A stretch of DNA of 64,000 bases from contig NZ_JAUCYU010000014.1 in NCBI RefSeq assembly GCF_030373445.1, positions 1-64,000 of the forward strand, given 5' to 3'. The first letter of the stretch is position 1. Each line of letters starts with the position of its first letter. Below, piece by piece: positions 43,015-50,603 of the stretch. Under the pieces are notes generated by a model. That model was not told the DNA's origin. It was given only the letters and a program-made list of their open reading frames with translations, and did not search any database. Source of the stretch: Roseovarius sp. (GTDB lineage Bacteria > Pseudomonadota > Alphaproteobacteria > Rhodobacterales > Rhodobacteraceae). The translations under genes were made by a program, and so were the position numbers.

Positions 43015-43788
43015 ATGGCAGTGTTGAGAAATTCGGTTCTGGACTGGATCGCGCAACGGCGGTCGCTGCGACGGTGGCGGAGCGCGGCGCGGCAGGCGTC
43101 GTCTTTTTCTTTCAAGGACTTGCGGAAGGAACGGGCGGCGGCGCGGAAGCTTCGGCACGAGCTGAACGAGCTGATCGCGGTGGCCGATCACCGGCTGGCG
43201 CTTCCGGTGATCGGGTCGGCGGTGTTTCCGAAACCGCATGGCACCGACTGGGCCTGGCGGCCGTCGTTGTGGCGCAATCCGCTGGCGGTGCCGGGGATGT
43301 CGTCGGCGCAGAGCAACACGCGGCTGGGCGACGAGATCGTGCTGTTCCACGACTGCAAGCATTCCGAGCTGACGCTTCGGCAGGTGCGCAACCTGCGGGA
43401 GGCCGACCTGGCGCCGTTCGGGCTTCGGATGGACGTGTTCAACTTCGACGGATCGTTCCTGTCGCTGGCGCTCGATCTGCCGGACGGGGCGGTGCAGGGG
43501 TTGACCCGGTCGCACCTTGTGAGGGTGGATACGATCGCCGAGCTGGAGAAGCCGCTGGAGATCTTCGTGCGGCTCAATATCAAGCACGGACCCAATACAG
43601 AGCAGCTGGTGAGGGAGCTTCCCCTGAGGGAGGACATGGTGATGGCCGAGTTTGACCTGGCCTATTCGAACATCAATGAAAAAAGGGTCGAGCGCGCCTG
43701 GATCGACCTGATCTTCGAGAACCCGCAGATGAGCCAGGTGACGGTGCGGGACCTGACCCTGAGCCGGCGGTTGCGGGCGGAGTTCTGA
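43015..43788 (+). CDS. DUF6478-type protein (roseobacter)
   Basis: A 257-residue soluble protein I cannot assign a function. The N-terminal ~50 residues are basic and helical (RSLRRWRSAARQASSFSFKDLRKERAAARKLRHE region), then DWAWRPSLWRNPLAVPGMSSAQSNTRLG and a beta-rich C-terminal half. The look fits the uncharacterised DUF6478 family of Rhodobacteraceae, from memory. The following gene starts 11 bp after its stop. Confidence 0.7.
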   Translation: MAVLRNSVLDWIAQRRSLRRWRSAARQASSFSFKDLRKERAAARKLRHELNELIAVADHRLALPVIGSAVFPKPHGTDWAWRPSLWRNPLAVPGMSSAQSNTRLGDEIVLFHDCKHSELTLRQVRNLREADLAPFGLRMDVFNFDGSFLSLALDLPDGAVQGLTRSHLVRVDTIAELEKPLEIFVRLNIKHGPNTEQLVRELPLREDMVMAEFDLAYSNINEKRVERAWIDLIFENPQMSQVTVRDLTLSRRLRAEF

Positions 43789-43799
43789 GGGAGCATTTC

Positions 43800-44177
43800 A
43801 TGACCGATCTGACACTCACCAAGACGCGGCTGTTCGAGGGCGTGTGGGAAGGCGTGCTGACCCGGGAGAGCGGCGGGACGGCAACGCCTGAGGTCGAGGT
43901 GACGCATCTTCAGATCCCGCTGGACGGTGTCGAGGTCATTGAAAAACCGGAAGAAAAACTGTGGGTGCTGCGGGTGCCCATCCCGGCGGAGGTGATCGCG
44001 GACGGGGTGCAGACCTTCCTGATCAGTGACCGGGCGACGGGCGAGAAGATCGGCGATTTCGCCCTGATGTCGGGGGATGCGCTGAGCTATGATATCCGGG
44101 CCGAGGTGACCCTTCTGCGGGAGGAGCTGGACATGCTGAAAAGGGCCTTCCGGCGGCATTGCCTGGAGACGACGTGA
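43800..44177 (+). CDS. Uncharacterised protein
   Basis: A 125-residue acidic, soluble protein without signal or membrane helix. It is mostly beta-strand (VEVTHLQIPLDGVEVIEKPEEKLWVLRVPIPAEVI) with a C-terminal helix ending MLKRAFRRHCLETT. No homolog comes to mind. It is 11 bp after the DUF6478 gene, so the two probably work together. Confidence 0.65.
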   Translation: MTDLTLTKTRLFEGVWEGVLTRESGGTATPEVEVTHLQIPLDGVEVIEKPEEKLWVLRVPIPAEVIADGVQTFLISDRATGEKIGDFALMSGDALSYDIRAEVTLLREELDMLKRAFRRHCLETT

Positions 44178-44306
44178 GGCGGTTCGGCCCGGGTCGGTGA
44201 CGGGCAGATTCTTGCCGGAACGGCCCGCGATTCGGCTTTCGGGTTGCCGATTCGGCCATTTTCCCCCTTCCTGCGGTCACCACGGGGTTTTGGGACAGGA
44301 CACCGA

Positions 44307-44798
44307 ATGAATCTGAAGAATATTTTGCTGTGCCTCGGCATGGTCGCGATGGCGGCATGCGGCGAGGCGCGGGAGCCGGAAGTTTCGCGCGCGGCGGCGC
44401 CGCTTTTCCCGAACGAGACGCCGGAACTGCGCGTTCTGATCAACAAGTATGCGGATGCCTACGAGGTGCCCCGGCCGCTGGTGCACAAGGTGGTGCAGCG
44501 CGAGAGCGATTACCGGCCCAAGGCCCGGAACGGCCCCTATTACGGGATGATGCAGATCCTGCCGGCGACGGCGCGGGGGATCGGGTTCAAGGGCGCGAAC
44601 AGCGACCTGCTGGATGCAGAGACCAACCTGAAATGGGCGGTGAAGTACCTGCGCGGCGCGTGGCTTGTTTCCGACGGGAACATGGACGAGGCGGTGATGT
44701 GGTACGCCAAGGGCTACTACTACGAGGCCAAGAACCGGTGCCAGCTGGTCGAGACGGGCCTGTTGAACCGCGAGATTGCGAAGCACTGCCGCGGGTAG
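44307..44798 (+). CDS. Lytic transglycosylase (SLT domain) lipoprotein
   Basis: A 163-residue outer-membrane-type lipoprotein (lipobox MVAMAACGE, Cys18) with the goose-lysozyme-like SLT domain. It has the catalytic Glu66 in VVQRESDYRPKARN, YYGMMQILPATARGIGF near residue 78 and a final AVMWYAKGYYYEAKN. It cleaves peptidoglycan glycan strands. It is shorter than the usual Slt or MltC enzymes. Confidence 0.9.
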   Translation: MNLKNILLCLGMVAMAACGEAREPEVSRAAAPLFPNETPELRVLINKYADAYEVPRPLVHKVVQRESDYRPKARNGPYYGMMQILPATARGIGFKGANSDLLDAETNLKWAVKYLRGAWLVSDGNMDEAVMWYAKGYYYEAKNRCQLVETGLLNREIAKHCRG

Positions 44799-44824
44799 GC
44801 GTTTCGTGAGGGTTTGATGGAAAG

Positions 44825-44855
44825 GCCCCGGGGTTTCCCGGGGCTTTTTTGTTTT
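44825..44855 (+). terminator. Rho-independent terminator of the SLT gene
   Basis: GCCCCGGG, loop GTTT, CCCGGGGC, then TTTTTTGTTTTT, 26 bp past the stop. A perfect 8-bp stem. Confidence 0.93.
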
Positions 44856-44920
44856 TGGGGGGGTGGTGCCACGGTCGCGGTTTGTCACACGCCCGGAACA
44901 GAGCCGCGCCATGGCGCGGC

Positions 44921-45062
44921 GCCGGGCGAGCGCCGGCCCGTCCCCACGGGCAGGCGCTTTGGCAGGTGGGGCATTACGTTTCTTAGGTACGATGTACTCG
45001 GCGCCATAAAGTGGCGGCTAGATCTGTTGCAGCGCCTCCCCACGGGCCGGCGCTCGCCCGGC
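44921..45062 (+). repeat. Palindrome-ended ~140-bp element, copy A
   Basis: Perfect 21-nt inverted ends (44921-44941 and 45042-45062). Internal landmarks are TTTGG at 44958 and CATAAA at 45005, 43 nt apart (last G to first C). Gaps are 17 nt before TTTGG and 37 nt after CATAAA. The arm sequence differs from copies B-D, but the spacing and landmarks are the same. It lies in a 494-bp gap between convergent genes (44858-45351) that also holds a GGTGGGT/ACCCACC hairpin at 45093-45110. Confidence 0.85.
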
Positions 45063-45214
45063 GGGCAATCGGGGGCGATTTTCGGATGGGTCGGTGGGTT
45101 GGCACCCACCCTACGGAAACGTTTACCGGCGGGGAGAATGGCCGGGTCGGCGGTGGCGGTCGGTTCGGCAGGGAAATCCGCGTTAACCACCTGAAATCGC
45201 CGGGAAAAGCCGAT

Positions 45215-45258
45215 GTCGGTATCGCGTCGGTATTACGTCGGTATTTTGTCGGTGTTTT
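45215..45258. repeat. Four 11-bp direct repeats
   Basis: Units start at 45215, 45226, 45237 and 45248, each beginning GTCGGTRT with a changing 3-nt tail (CGC, TAC, TTT, TTT). The exact 11-bp step is close to one DNA turn. They lie in the convergent gap between the SLT gene and rmuC. Confidence 0.75.
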
Positions 45259-45351
45259 TTGCGGTGCCGGGAGGCGAGATCAGCGAAACGGGCGGTTCGT
45301 GACCGGACCGGGCGCCGGGGGGAGGGAATTGGTAAGGATGGCGGGGTAAGG

Positions 45352-46524
45352 TTACCCGTCGGGCTTGGTCAACTTGACGATCGTGGGTTCGGTTTCGGGG
45401 GCCAGTTCCTCGAAGTCGAAATTGTCGAGGCGCTTGGCGCGGCGGCCGGCCTTGTCGGCGGAGATCTTGATTTCCGAGATGTCCTTGGCCGCCTGGTGGA
45501 AGTGGCGGTCGAGGTTTTCGACGCGGTTGCCGAGCCGGTCGACATCGGCGAAGAGCAGGCCCAGTTCGCGGCGGATGGCGCCGGCCTGTTCGCGCATCCG
45601 GGCGTCTTTCAGGATGGCGCGCATGGTGTTGAGCGTGGCCATGCAGGTGGTGGGCGAGACGATCCAGACGCGGGCCTCGAACCCCTCGCGGACGAGCTCG
45701 GGGAAGTTGGCGTGGAGCTCGGCGTAGACGGCCTCTGACGGCAGGAACATCAGCGCGCCGTCGGCGGTTTCACCGTCGAGGATGTATTTCTCGGCAATGT
45801 CCTTGATGTGCTTGCGGACGGAGGTTTTGAGGAAGCGGGCGGCCTCCTGCACCTGCCGGTCGTCGGCGGCGTTGCGGAGAGCCTCGTAGGCCTCCAACGG
45901 GAACTTGCTGTCGATGCAGATCGGGCCCGGCGGGTTGGGCAGGTGGATGAGGCAGTCGGCCCGCTTGCCGTTCGAGAGGGTGGATTGCAGCGTGTAGCTG
46001 TCGGATGGCAGCGCCTTGGAGACGATGTCGTGGAGCTGGATTTCTCCGAACGCGCCGCGGGTCTGCTTGTTGGACAGGATGTCCTGCAGGGTGAGCACGT
46101 CGCCGGAGAGCTTGGTGATGTTCTCCTGCGCCTTGTCGATGGCGGTGAGGCGTTGTTGCAGGTCGCCCAGCGATTGCGCCGTGCGGCGGGCGGAGCCGTG
46201 GAGGTTTTCGTTCATCTGCTCCTGCACTTGCGCCAGGCGCTTTTCCATCAGGTGCAGCATGTTGGTCTGGGCCTTCGACTGGGCCTCGGCCACGTGGGTG
46301 AGGCCGCCGGAGAGCTGGTGCTGGCCGTCGGAGAGGCCCTGCACGCGCTGGCCGAGATCGCCCATCTGGCGGATCAGGGGTTCGGTGAGCCTTGCCGAGC
46401 GGGAGGCCGCGCGGATGGCCGCGAAGAGCAGGATGACGATGAGGAGGAGCAGCACGCCGGCGCCGAGGGCGGCCAGCGTGAGCGGGTCGGAGAGGTTGAG
46501 GGTGGTGTCGCCGATCTGGATCAT
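45352..46524 (-). CDS. rmuC: DNA recombination protein RmuC
   Basis: A 390-residue protein with an N-terminal membrane helix (LAALGAGVLLLLIVILLFAAI, about 16-36), a long coiled coil (about 50-150; KAQTNMLHLMEKRLAQVQEQ) and the RmuC nuclease-like domain (NKQTRGAFGEIQLHDIVSKAL, ADCLIHLPNPPGPICIDSKFPLEAYEAL). RmuC limits sequence inversions. Its ATG overlaps the mutL stop by 4 bp, so the genes form a repair operon. Confidence 0.93.
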   Translation of the reverse strand: MIQIGDTTLNLSDPLTLAALGAGVLLLLIVILLFAAIRAASRSARLTEPLIRQMGDLGQRVQGLSDGQHQLSGGLTHVAEAQSKAQTNMLHLMEKRLAQVQEQMNENLHGSARRTAQSLGDLQQRLTAIDKAQENITKLSGDVLTLQDILSNKQTRGAFGEIQLHDIVSKALPSDSYTLQSTLSNGKRADCLIHLPNPPGPICIDSKFPLEAYEALRNAADDRQVQEAARFLKTSVRKHIKDIAEKYILDGETADGALMFLPSEAVYAELHANFPELVREGFEARVWIVSPTTCMATLNTMRAILKDARMREQAGAIRRELGLLFADVDRLGNRVENLDRHFHQAAKDISEIKISADKAGRRAKRLDNFDFEELAPETEPTIVKLTKPDG

Positions 46525-48383
46525 GTGCGCCCGAAGAGCCGTTCGATATCGGCGAGTTTGAGTTCGACATAGGTGGGGCGGCCGTGGTTGCACTGGCCGG
46601 AATGGGGGGTTGCCTCCATCTCGCGGAGGAGGGCGTTCATCTCGTCGGCGGACATGCGGCGGCCCGAGCGGATGGAGCCGTGGCAGGCGATGCGGGACAG
46701 GATGGCCTCGATGCGGGCGCGGAGGGTGAGGGATTGGCCCTCGTCCGAGAGCTCGTCGAGGATGTCGCGGAGCATGGCGCCGGCGTTGCAGGGGCCGAGG
46801 ATGGCCGGGGTTTCGCGCACGGCGATGGCGCCCGGGCCGAAGGGTTCGATGGTGAGGCCGAGTTTGGCCAGTTCCTCGGCCTCGTCGAGGAGGCGGGCGG
46901 CGTCGGCCTCGCTCAGGTCGACGATCTCGGGGATCAGGAGGGCCTGGGCGCGGACGCCGTTTTCGGCCATCTGGCGTTTGAGTTTCTCGTAGACGAGGCG
47001 TTCGTGGGCGGCGTGCTGATCGACGAGGATCATGCCGTCGTCGGTTTGCGCGACGATGTAGTTTTCATGCACCTGCGCGCGGGCGGCGCCGAGGGGGAGG
47101 GATTGCGGGCGTGGTTCTTGCGGCTGCTCGTCCGTCTCTGGCGTGACGGCCTCGCGGGTGGGTTCGACGCGGGCGGAGTAGCTGTCCTGCATCTCGGCAA
47201 AGCCGGGCGCCTGGGCCTGGTAGGCGGCGGCGCGGGCGGCGGGCGAGGGGCGGTCCATCTGGTAGATGCGGGGGCTGGTCTGCTCGGGGCGCATGGCGCC
47301 GAGGGTGGCGCCGGCGACGGTGGAAGAGGCGCGGTGGCCGGCCTCGGCCAGCGCGTGGCGGAGGCCCGAGACGATGAGGCCGCGGGCGAGGCCGGGGTCG
47401 CGGAAGCGGACCTCGGATTTGGCCGGGTGGACGTTGACGTCGACCAGCACCGGTTCGCATTCGATGAAGAGGGCGGCGGCCGGGTGCCGGTCTCGGCTGA
47501 GGAAGTCGTGGTAGGCGGCGCGGAGGGCGCCGTAGAGCATCTTGTCGCGGACGGGGCGGCCGTTGACGAAGAGGTATTGGGTGACGGCCGAGCCCCGGGA
47601 GTAGGTGGGCAGGGCCGCGAAGCCGGTCATGTGCAGGCCCTCGCGGCTGGCGTCGATCGGCAAGGCGTTGTCGGTGAACTCGCGCCCGATGATGCGGGTG
47701 AGGCGGCCGTGGAGGGCGTCGAACAGGTCGCCGGTTTCGGCATCGGCGCGGAAGGTGACGCGGCCCTCGCCGCCGCCGGAGGTGTCGCGGAGGGTGAAGC
47801 CCGTGAAGGGCTCGGCCATGGCGAGGCGCTTGACGGTGTCGGTGATGGCCTGCGCCTCCGCCCGGTCGGAGCGCATGAACTTGAGGCGCGCGGGGGTGGC
47901 ATGGAAGAGGTCGCGCAGGGTGACGATGGTGCCGGCGTTGAGGGCGGCCGGTTTGACGGGGCCCAGCTTGCCGCCGGTGACGGCGATTTCGGCGCCGTCG
48001 TCGCCCGGGGGCCGGGAGGTGATGGTGAGGCGGCCGACGGCGCCGAGGGAGGGCAAGGCCTCGCCCCGGAAGCCGAAGGAGTGGATGTTCAGCAGGTCGG
48101 TGCCGTCGATCTTGGAGGTGGCGTGGCGGGCCAGCGCCAGGGGGAGGTCGCCCGCTGCCATGCCGCAGCCGTCATCGGCCACGCGGATCAGGGTTTTTCC
48201 GCCATCGGCATAGGAAATGTCGATGTGCCGCGCGCCGGCGTCGAGGGCGTTTTCCACCAGTTCCTTGACCGCCGAGGCCGGGCGTTCCACGACTTCGCCG
48301 GCCGCGATGCGGTTGACGGCGGCTTCGTCGAGCTGGCGGATTATGGGCCGGTTTTGGCTTATATTGGGGCTGATCGTGTTCAT
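46521..48383 (-). CDS. mutL: DNA mismatch repair protein MutL
   Basis: A 620-residue MutL with GHKL ATPase motifs (AVKELVENALDAGA near residue 40, DDGCGM near residue 69, SFGFRGEALPSLGAVG near residue 101). The C-terminal endonuclease motif DQHAAHERLVYE near residue 455 and CNHGRPTYVEL near the end indicate the nicking type that works without MutH. The frame is open 33 codons upstream, but the ATG at 48383 gives the family start. Confidence 0.95.
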   Translation of the reverse strand: MNTISPNISQNRPIIRQLDEAAVNRIAAGEVVERPASAVKELVENALDAGARHIDISYADGGKTLIRVADDGCGMAAGDLPLALARHATSKIDGTDLLNIHSFGFRGEALPSLGAVGRLTITSRPPGDDGAEIAVTGGKLGPVKPAALNAGTIVTLRDLFHATPARLKFMRSDRAEAQAITDTVKRLAMAEPFTGFTLRDTSGGGEGRVTFRADAETGDLFDALHGRLTRIIGREFTDNALPIDASREGLHMTGFAALPTYSRGSAVTQYLFVNGRPVRDKMLYGALRAAYHDFLSRDRHPAAALFIECEPVLVDVNVHPAKSEVRFRDPGLARGLIVSGLRHALAEAGHRASSTVAGATLGAMRPEQTSPRIYQMDRPSPAARAAAYQAQAPGFAEMQDSYSARVEPTREAVTPETDEQPQEPRPQSLPLGAARAQVHENYIVAQTDDGMILVDQHAAHERLVYEKLKRQMAENGVRAQALLIPEIVDLSEADAARLLDEAEELAKLGLTIEPFGPGAIAVRETPAILGPCNAGAMLRDILDELSDEGQSLTLRARIEAILSRIACHGSIRSGRRMSADEMNALLREMEATPHSGQCNHGRPTYVELKLADIERLFGRT

Positions 48384-48473
48384 TCCGCTAAACCTAGCAT
48401 GGGTGGGGACGATTCTGCCAGACGGGAACGGCGGTGCCGCGAGAAATGCGGAGCCGGGGGGTTGGAAACGAAA

Positions 48474-48495
48474 CATATTCAATTATCTGTATATG
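48474..48495. promoter_or_regulatory. Candidate operator/promoter of the persulfide dioxygenase operon
   Basis: CATAT-N12-ATATG dyad with an AT-rich centre lies 22 bp before the start codon. In other proteobacteria, BigR-type ArsR repressors bind AT-rich palindromes before this operon; no regulator gene is adjacent here. Confidence 0.4.
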
Positions 48496-48517
48496 AACTC
48501 AGGAACGGAGGGTCGAG

Positions 48518-49414
48518 ATGTTCAGCCGCAGGAGCCCGTCGAACGGGGCAGGATCGCCGGAGGTGACCGGGTTTTACGAGCCCGACACGGGCAGTGTTCA
48601 ATACGTGGTGGCCGACCCGGCCACGCGGAAGGCGGCGCTGATCGACGTGGTGCTGGATTTCGATCCGGCGAGCGCGAAGACCGGGACGGAGAGCGCGCGG
48701 GAGGTGCTGGATTTCGTGAAGGCCGAGGGGCTGGAGGTCGAATGGGTGCTGGATACGCATCCGCATGCCGATCACCTGATGGCGTCAAGCTGGCTGGCGG
48801 AGCAGACCGGCGCGCCGAACGCGATTGGCGAGAAGGTGGTGGAGATCGCCCATCTCTGGGCCGATCTCTACAACATGCCGGGCGTGTTCGACCCGGAGAA
48901 GGATTTCAGCCGGCTGTTCGCGGATGGGGATACGTTTCGCATCGGCGACCTGGAGGTCAGGGTGATGCTGTCGCCGGGGCATACGCTGGGCTCGATCACT
49001 TACGTCGTGGGGGACGCAGCCTTCGTGCATGACACGTTCATGCATGTGGATGTGGGCACGTCGCGGGCGGATTTCCCGGGCGGGTCGTCGAGCGTGCTCT
49101 ATGACAGTCTGCAGCGGATCCTGGAGTTGCCGGACGAGACGCGGCTCTTCATCGGGCATGACTACCCGCCAGTGAAGGACCGCGAAGACCCGGCGTGGGA
49201 GGCCACGGTGGCGGAGCACCGGGAGAAGAACCCGCATGTGGGCGGGGGCGCCTCTCGCGAAGACTACGTGAAGCTGCGGGATGAGCGGGATGCGACGCTC
49301 GGCCTGCCGGACCGGATGCTTTACGCGCTGCAGGTGAACCTGCGGGGCGGGCGGCTTCCGGAGAAGGAAGGCGACGGGCACCGGTATTTCAAGATCCCGG
49401 CGAACAGATTCTGA
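48518..49414 (+). CDS. blh: MBL-fold persulfide dioxygenase-like hydrolase (BLH/ETHE1 type)
   Basis: A 298-residue metallo-beta-lactamase fold enzyme. DTHPHADHLMAS carries the metal site (His81, His83, Asp85, His86), with SPGHTLGSITYVVGD and IGHDYPPVKDRED later. It matches the BLH group that oxidises glutathione persulfide during sulfide detoxification. A rhodanese gene follows after 12 bp, the usual partner. An AACGGAGGG site precedes the start. Confidence 0.88.
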   Translation: MFSRRSPSNGAGSPEVTGFYEPDTGSVQYVVADPATRKAALIDVVLDFDPASAKTGTESAREVLDFVKAEGLEVEWVLDTHPHADHLMASSWLAEQTGAPNAIGEKVVEIAHLWADLYNMPGVFDPEKDFSRLFADGDTFRIGDLEVRVMLSPGHTLGSITYVVGDAAFVHDTFMHVDVGTSRADFPGGSSSVLYDSLQRILELPDETRLFIGHDYPPVKDREDPAWEATVAEHREKNPHVGGGASREDYVKLRDERDATLGLPDRMLYALQVNLRGGRLPEKEGDGHRYFKIPANRF

Positions 49415-49426
49415 GAGGAGAGCGAG

Positions 49427-49804
49427 ATGAAAACGGAAAACGTGGGCGACGCCGTGCTTGAGACATGGACTGTCGAAGAAGTGGCCGAGGCCTTTGACCG
49501 CGACGAGATCGTGCTGATCGACGTGCGCACGGTGCAGGAATATTCCTTCGAGCATATCGTCGGCGCGCTTCTGATGCCGATGCCGTTCTTCGAGGCGCGC
49601 AAGCTGCCGGGGCAGTCGGACAAGCGGATCGTGTTCCACTGCGGCTCGGGCGTGCGGTCGGAGAAGGTGGCGCGGACATGCATCGAGGCGGGGATGACCC
49701 GGATCGCCCATATGGAGGGCGGCTTTGGCGCGTGGAAAGAGGCGAAGAAGCGGTACGTGGGCACGGATATGGCGACGGGGGCGCCGAAGGTGGTGAATGG
49801 GTGA
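49427..49804 (+). CDS. Rhodanese-like sulfurtransferase
   Basis: A 125-residue single rhodanese domain. LIDVRTVQEYSFEHIVGA (about 30-47) and the active-site loop HCGSGVRS with Cys72 move sulfane sulfur. It forms a pair with the persulfide dioxygenase, so it likely makes or uses glutathione persulfide or thiosulfate. A GAGAGGAG site precedes the start. Confidence 0.92.
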   Translation: MKTENVGDAVLETWTVEEVAEAFDRDEIVLIDVRTVQEYSFEHIVGALLMPMPFFEARKLPGQSDKRIVFHCGSGVRSEKVARTCIEAGMTRIAHMEGGFGAWKEAKKRYVGTDMATGAPKVVNG

Positions 49805-49866
49805 AGGAGGGATGCCGGTGTTCGTGGTGGTTGCGGTGAAGGGCGGCGTTGGGCTCATGTTTTCCG

Positions 49867-50184
49867 TCAGGGCTCGATGACGATGGGGATTTCCGCGATA
49901 ACCACTCTGTCGAAATTCAGCATTTGCACACCCATGTGCGGTAAGCGGCCCTTGGGTTCATGCCAATGCGTAACCACGCCGCAAATTGAGCATCTGTGGA
50001 ATTCGATGGTCCGTGTCGCGCGGCGGTAGACGTCCGTTTTTCCGTCCACCTGCACGGTGTCGCGCTTGAAATAGCCCCAGCGCGCTCCGACCCGCGAGCA
50101 GAACTCACACGGACAGGCATTCATTTCCGAAGGCAATTCCGGGATGGTCACCGTAACGTTTCCACAGTCACATTGACCCCGCAT
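49867..50184 (-). CDS. GFA (CENP-V/glutathione-dependent formaldehyde-activating) family protein
   Basis: A 105-residue zinc protein with the GFA pattern: CDCGNV (Cys5, Cys7), CPCEFC (Cys24, Cys26, Cys29) and CSICG (Cys65, Cys68). Family members bind zinc, and some have been linked to formaldehyde-glutathione adduct formation. Start 50184 is the first after the preceding gap that begins at the zinc motif; a 31-codon upstream extension is open but lacks a family match. Confidence 0.85.
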   Translation of the reverse strand: MRGQCDCGNVTVTIPELPSEMNACPCEFCSRVGARWGYFKRDTVQVDGKTDVYRRATRTIEFHRCSICGVVTHWHEPKGRLPHMGVQMLNFDRVVIAEIPIVIEP

Positions 50185-50356
50185 ATTGCACCCCCGGTAT
50201 GAAAAGTGATCAGGCCCGTATTCTACAGCATCAGGCGTACCGAGAAAGACCGCATTGTTCGCATTGCCGACCTTCATGCAGTGCGCGGCATAGAGCGGTC
50301 CAATACCTTAGGCAGCTTTTCCGCCAAGCCCCCGCGCGGAATCGAGGGCGGAGCCC
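50185..50356. other. Gap before repeat copy B
   Basis: Non-coding stretch after the GFA start. It ends with the GGGCGGAGCCC small hairpin that precedes the repeat arm. No gene is visible. Confidence 0.35.
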
Positions 50357-50541
50357 GCCGCGCATCGACGGGCCGTACCGTCGCACCGGAGGTGCGCCGC
50401 CTATACACGGCACGCCTTTGGCGTGACGGCACGGCGATTTGGCAGGTGAAGTGCCACGCTCGTAGAATGGATGTCCTTGGCGGGCATAAACTGCCCCTTA
50501 CCACCGTTGGTTCGCCGTACCACGGCCCGTCGATGCGCGGC
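50357..50541 (+). repeat. Palindrome-ended element, copy B (with 45-bp insertion)
   Basis: Perfect 20-nt inverted ends (50357-50376 and 50522-50541). Landmarks are CGGCACGGCGATTTGG at 50427 and GGGCATAAACTGCC at 50482; TTTGG to CATAAA is 43 nt and CATAAA to the right arm is 37 nt, as in copies A and D. The gap from left arm to TTTGG is 62 nt instead of 17, so 45 extra bases with a CACGCC/GGCGTG hairpin are inserted. Placed between the GFA gene and the repeat-protein gene. Confidence 0.9.
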
Positions 50542-50603
50542 TTGTCGGGTGGGGCGGAGGGCTGACCGCCCTGCCGCCGCTCACGCCTTCCGAGACATCT
50601 TTC

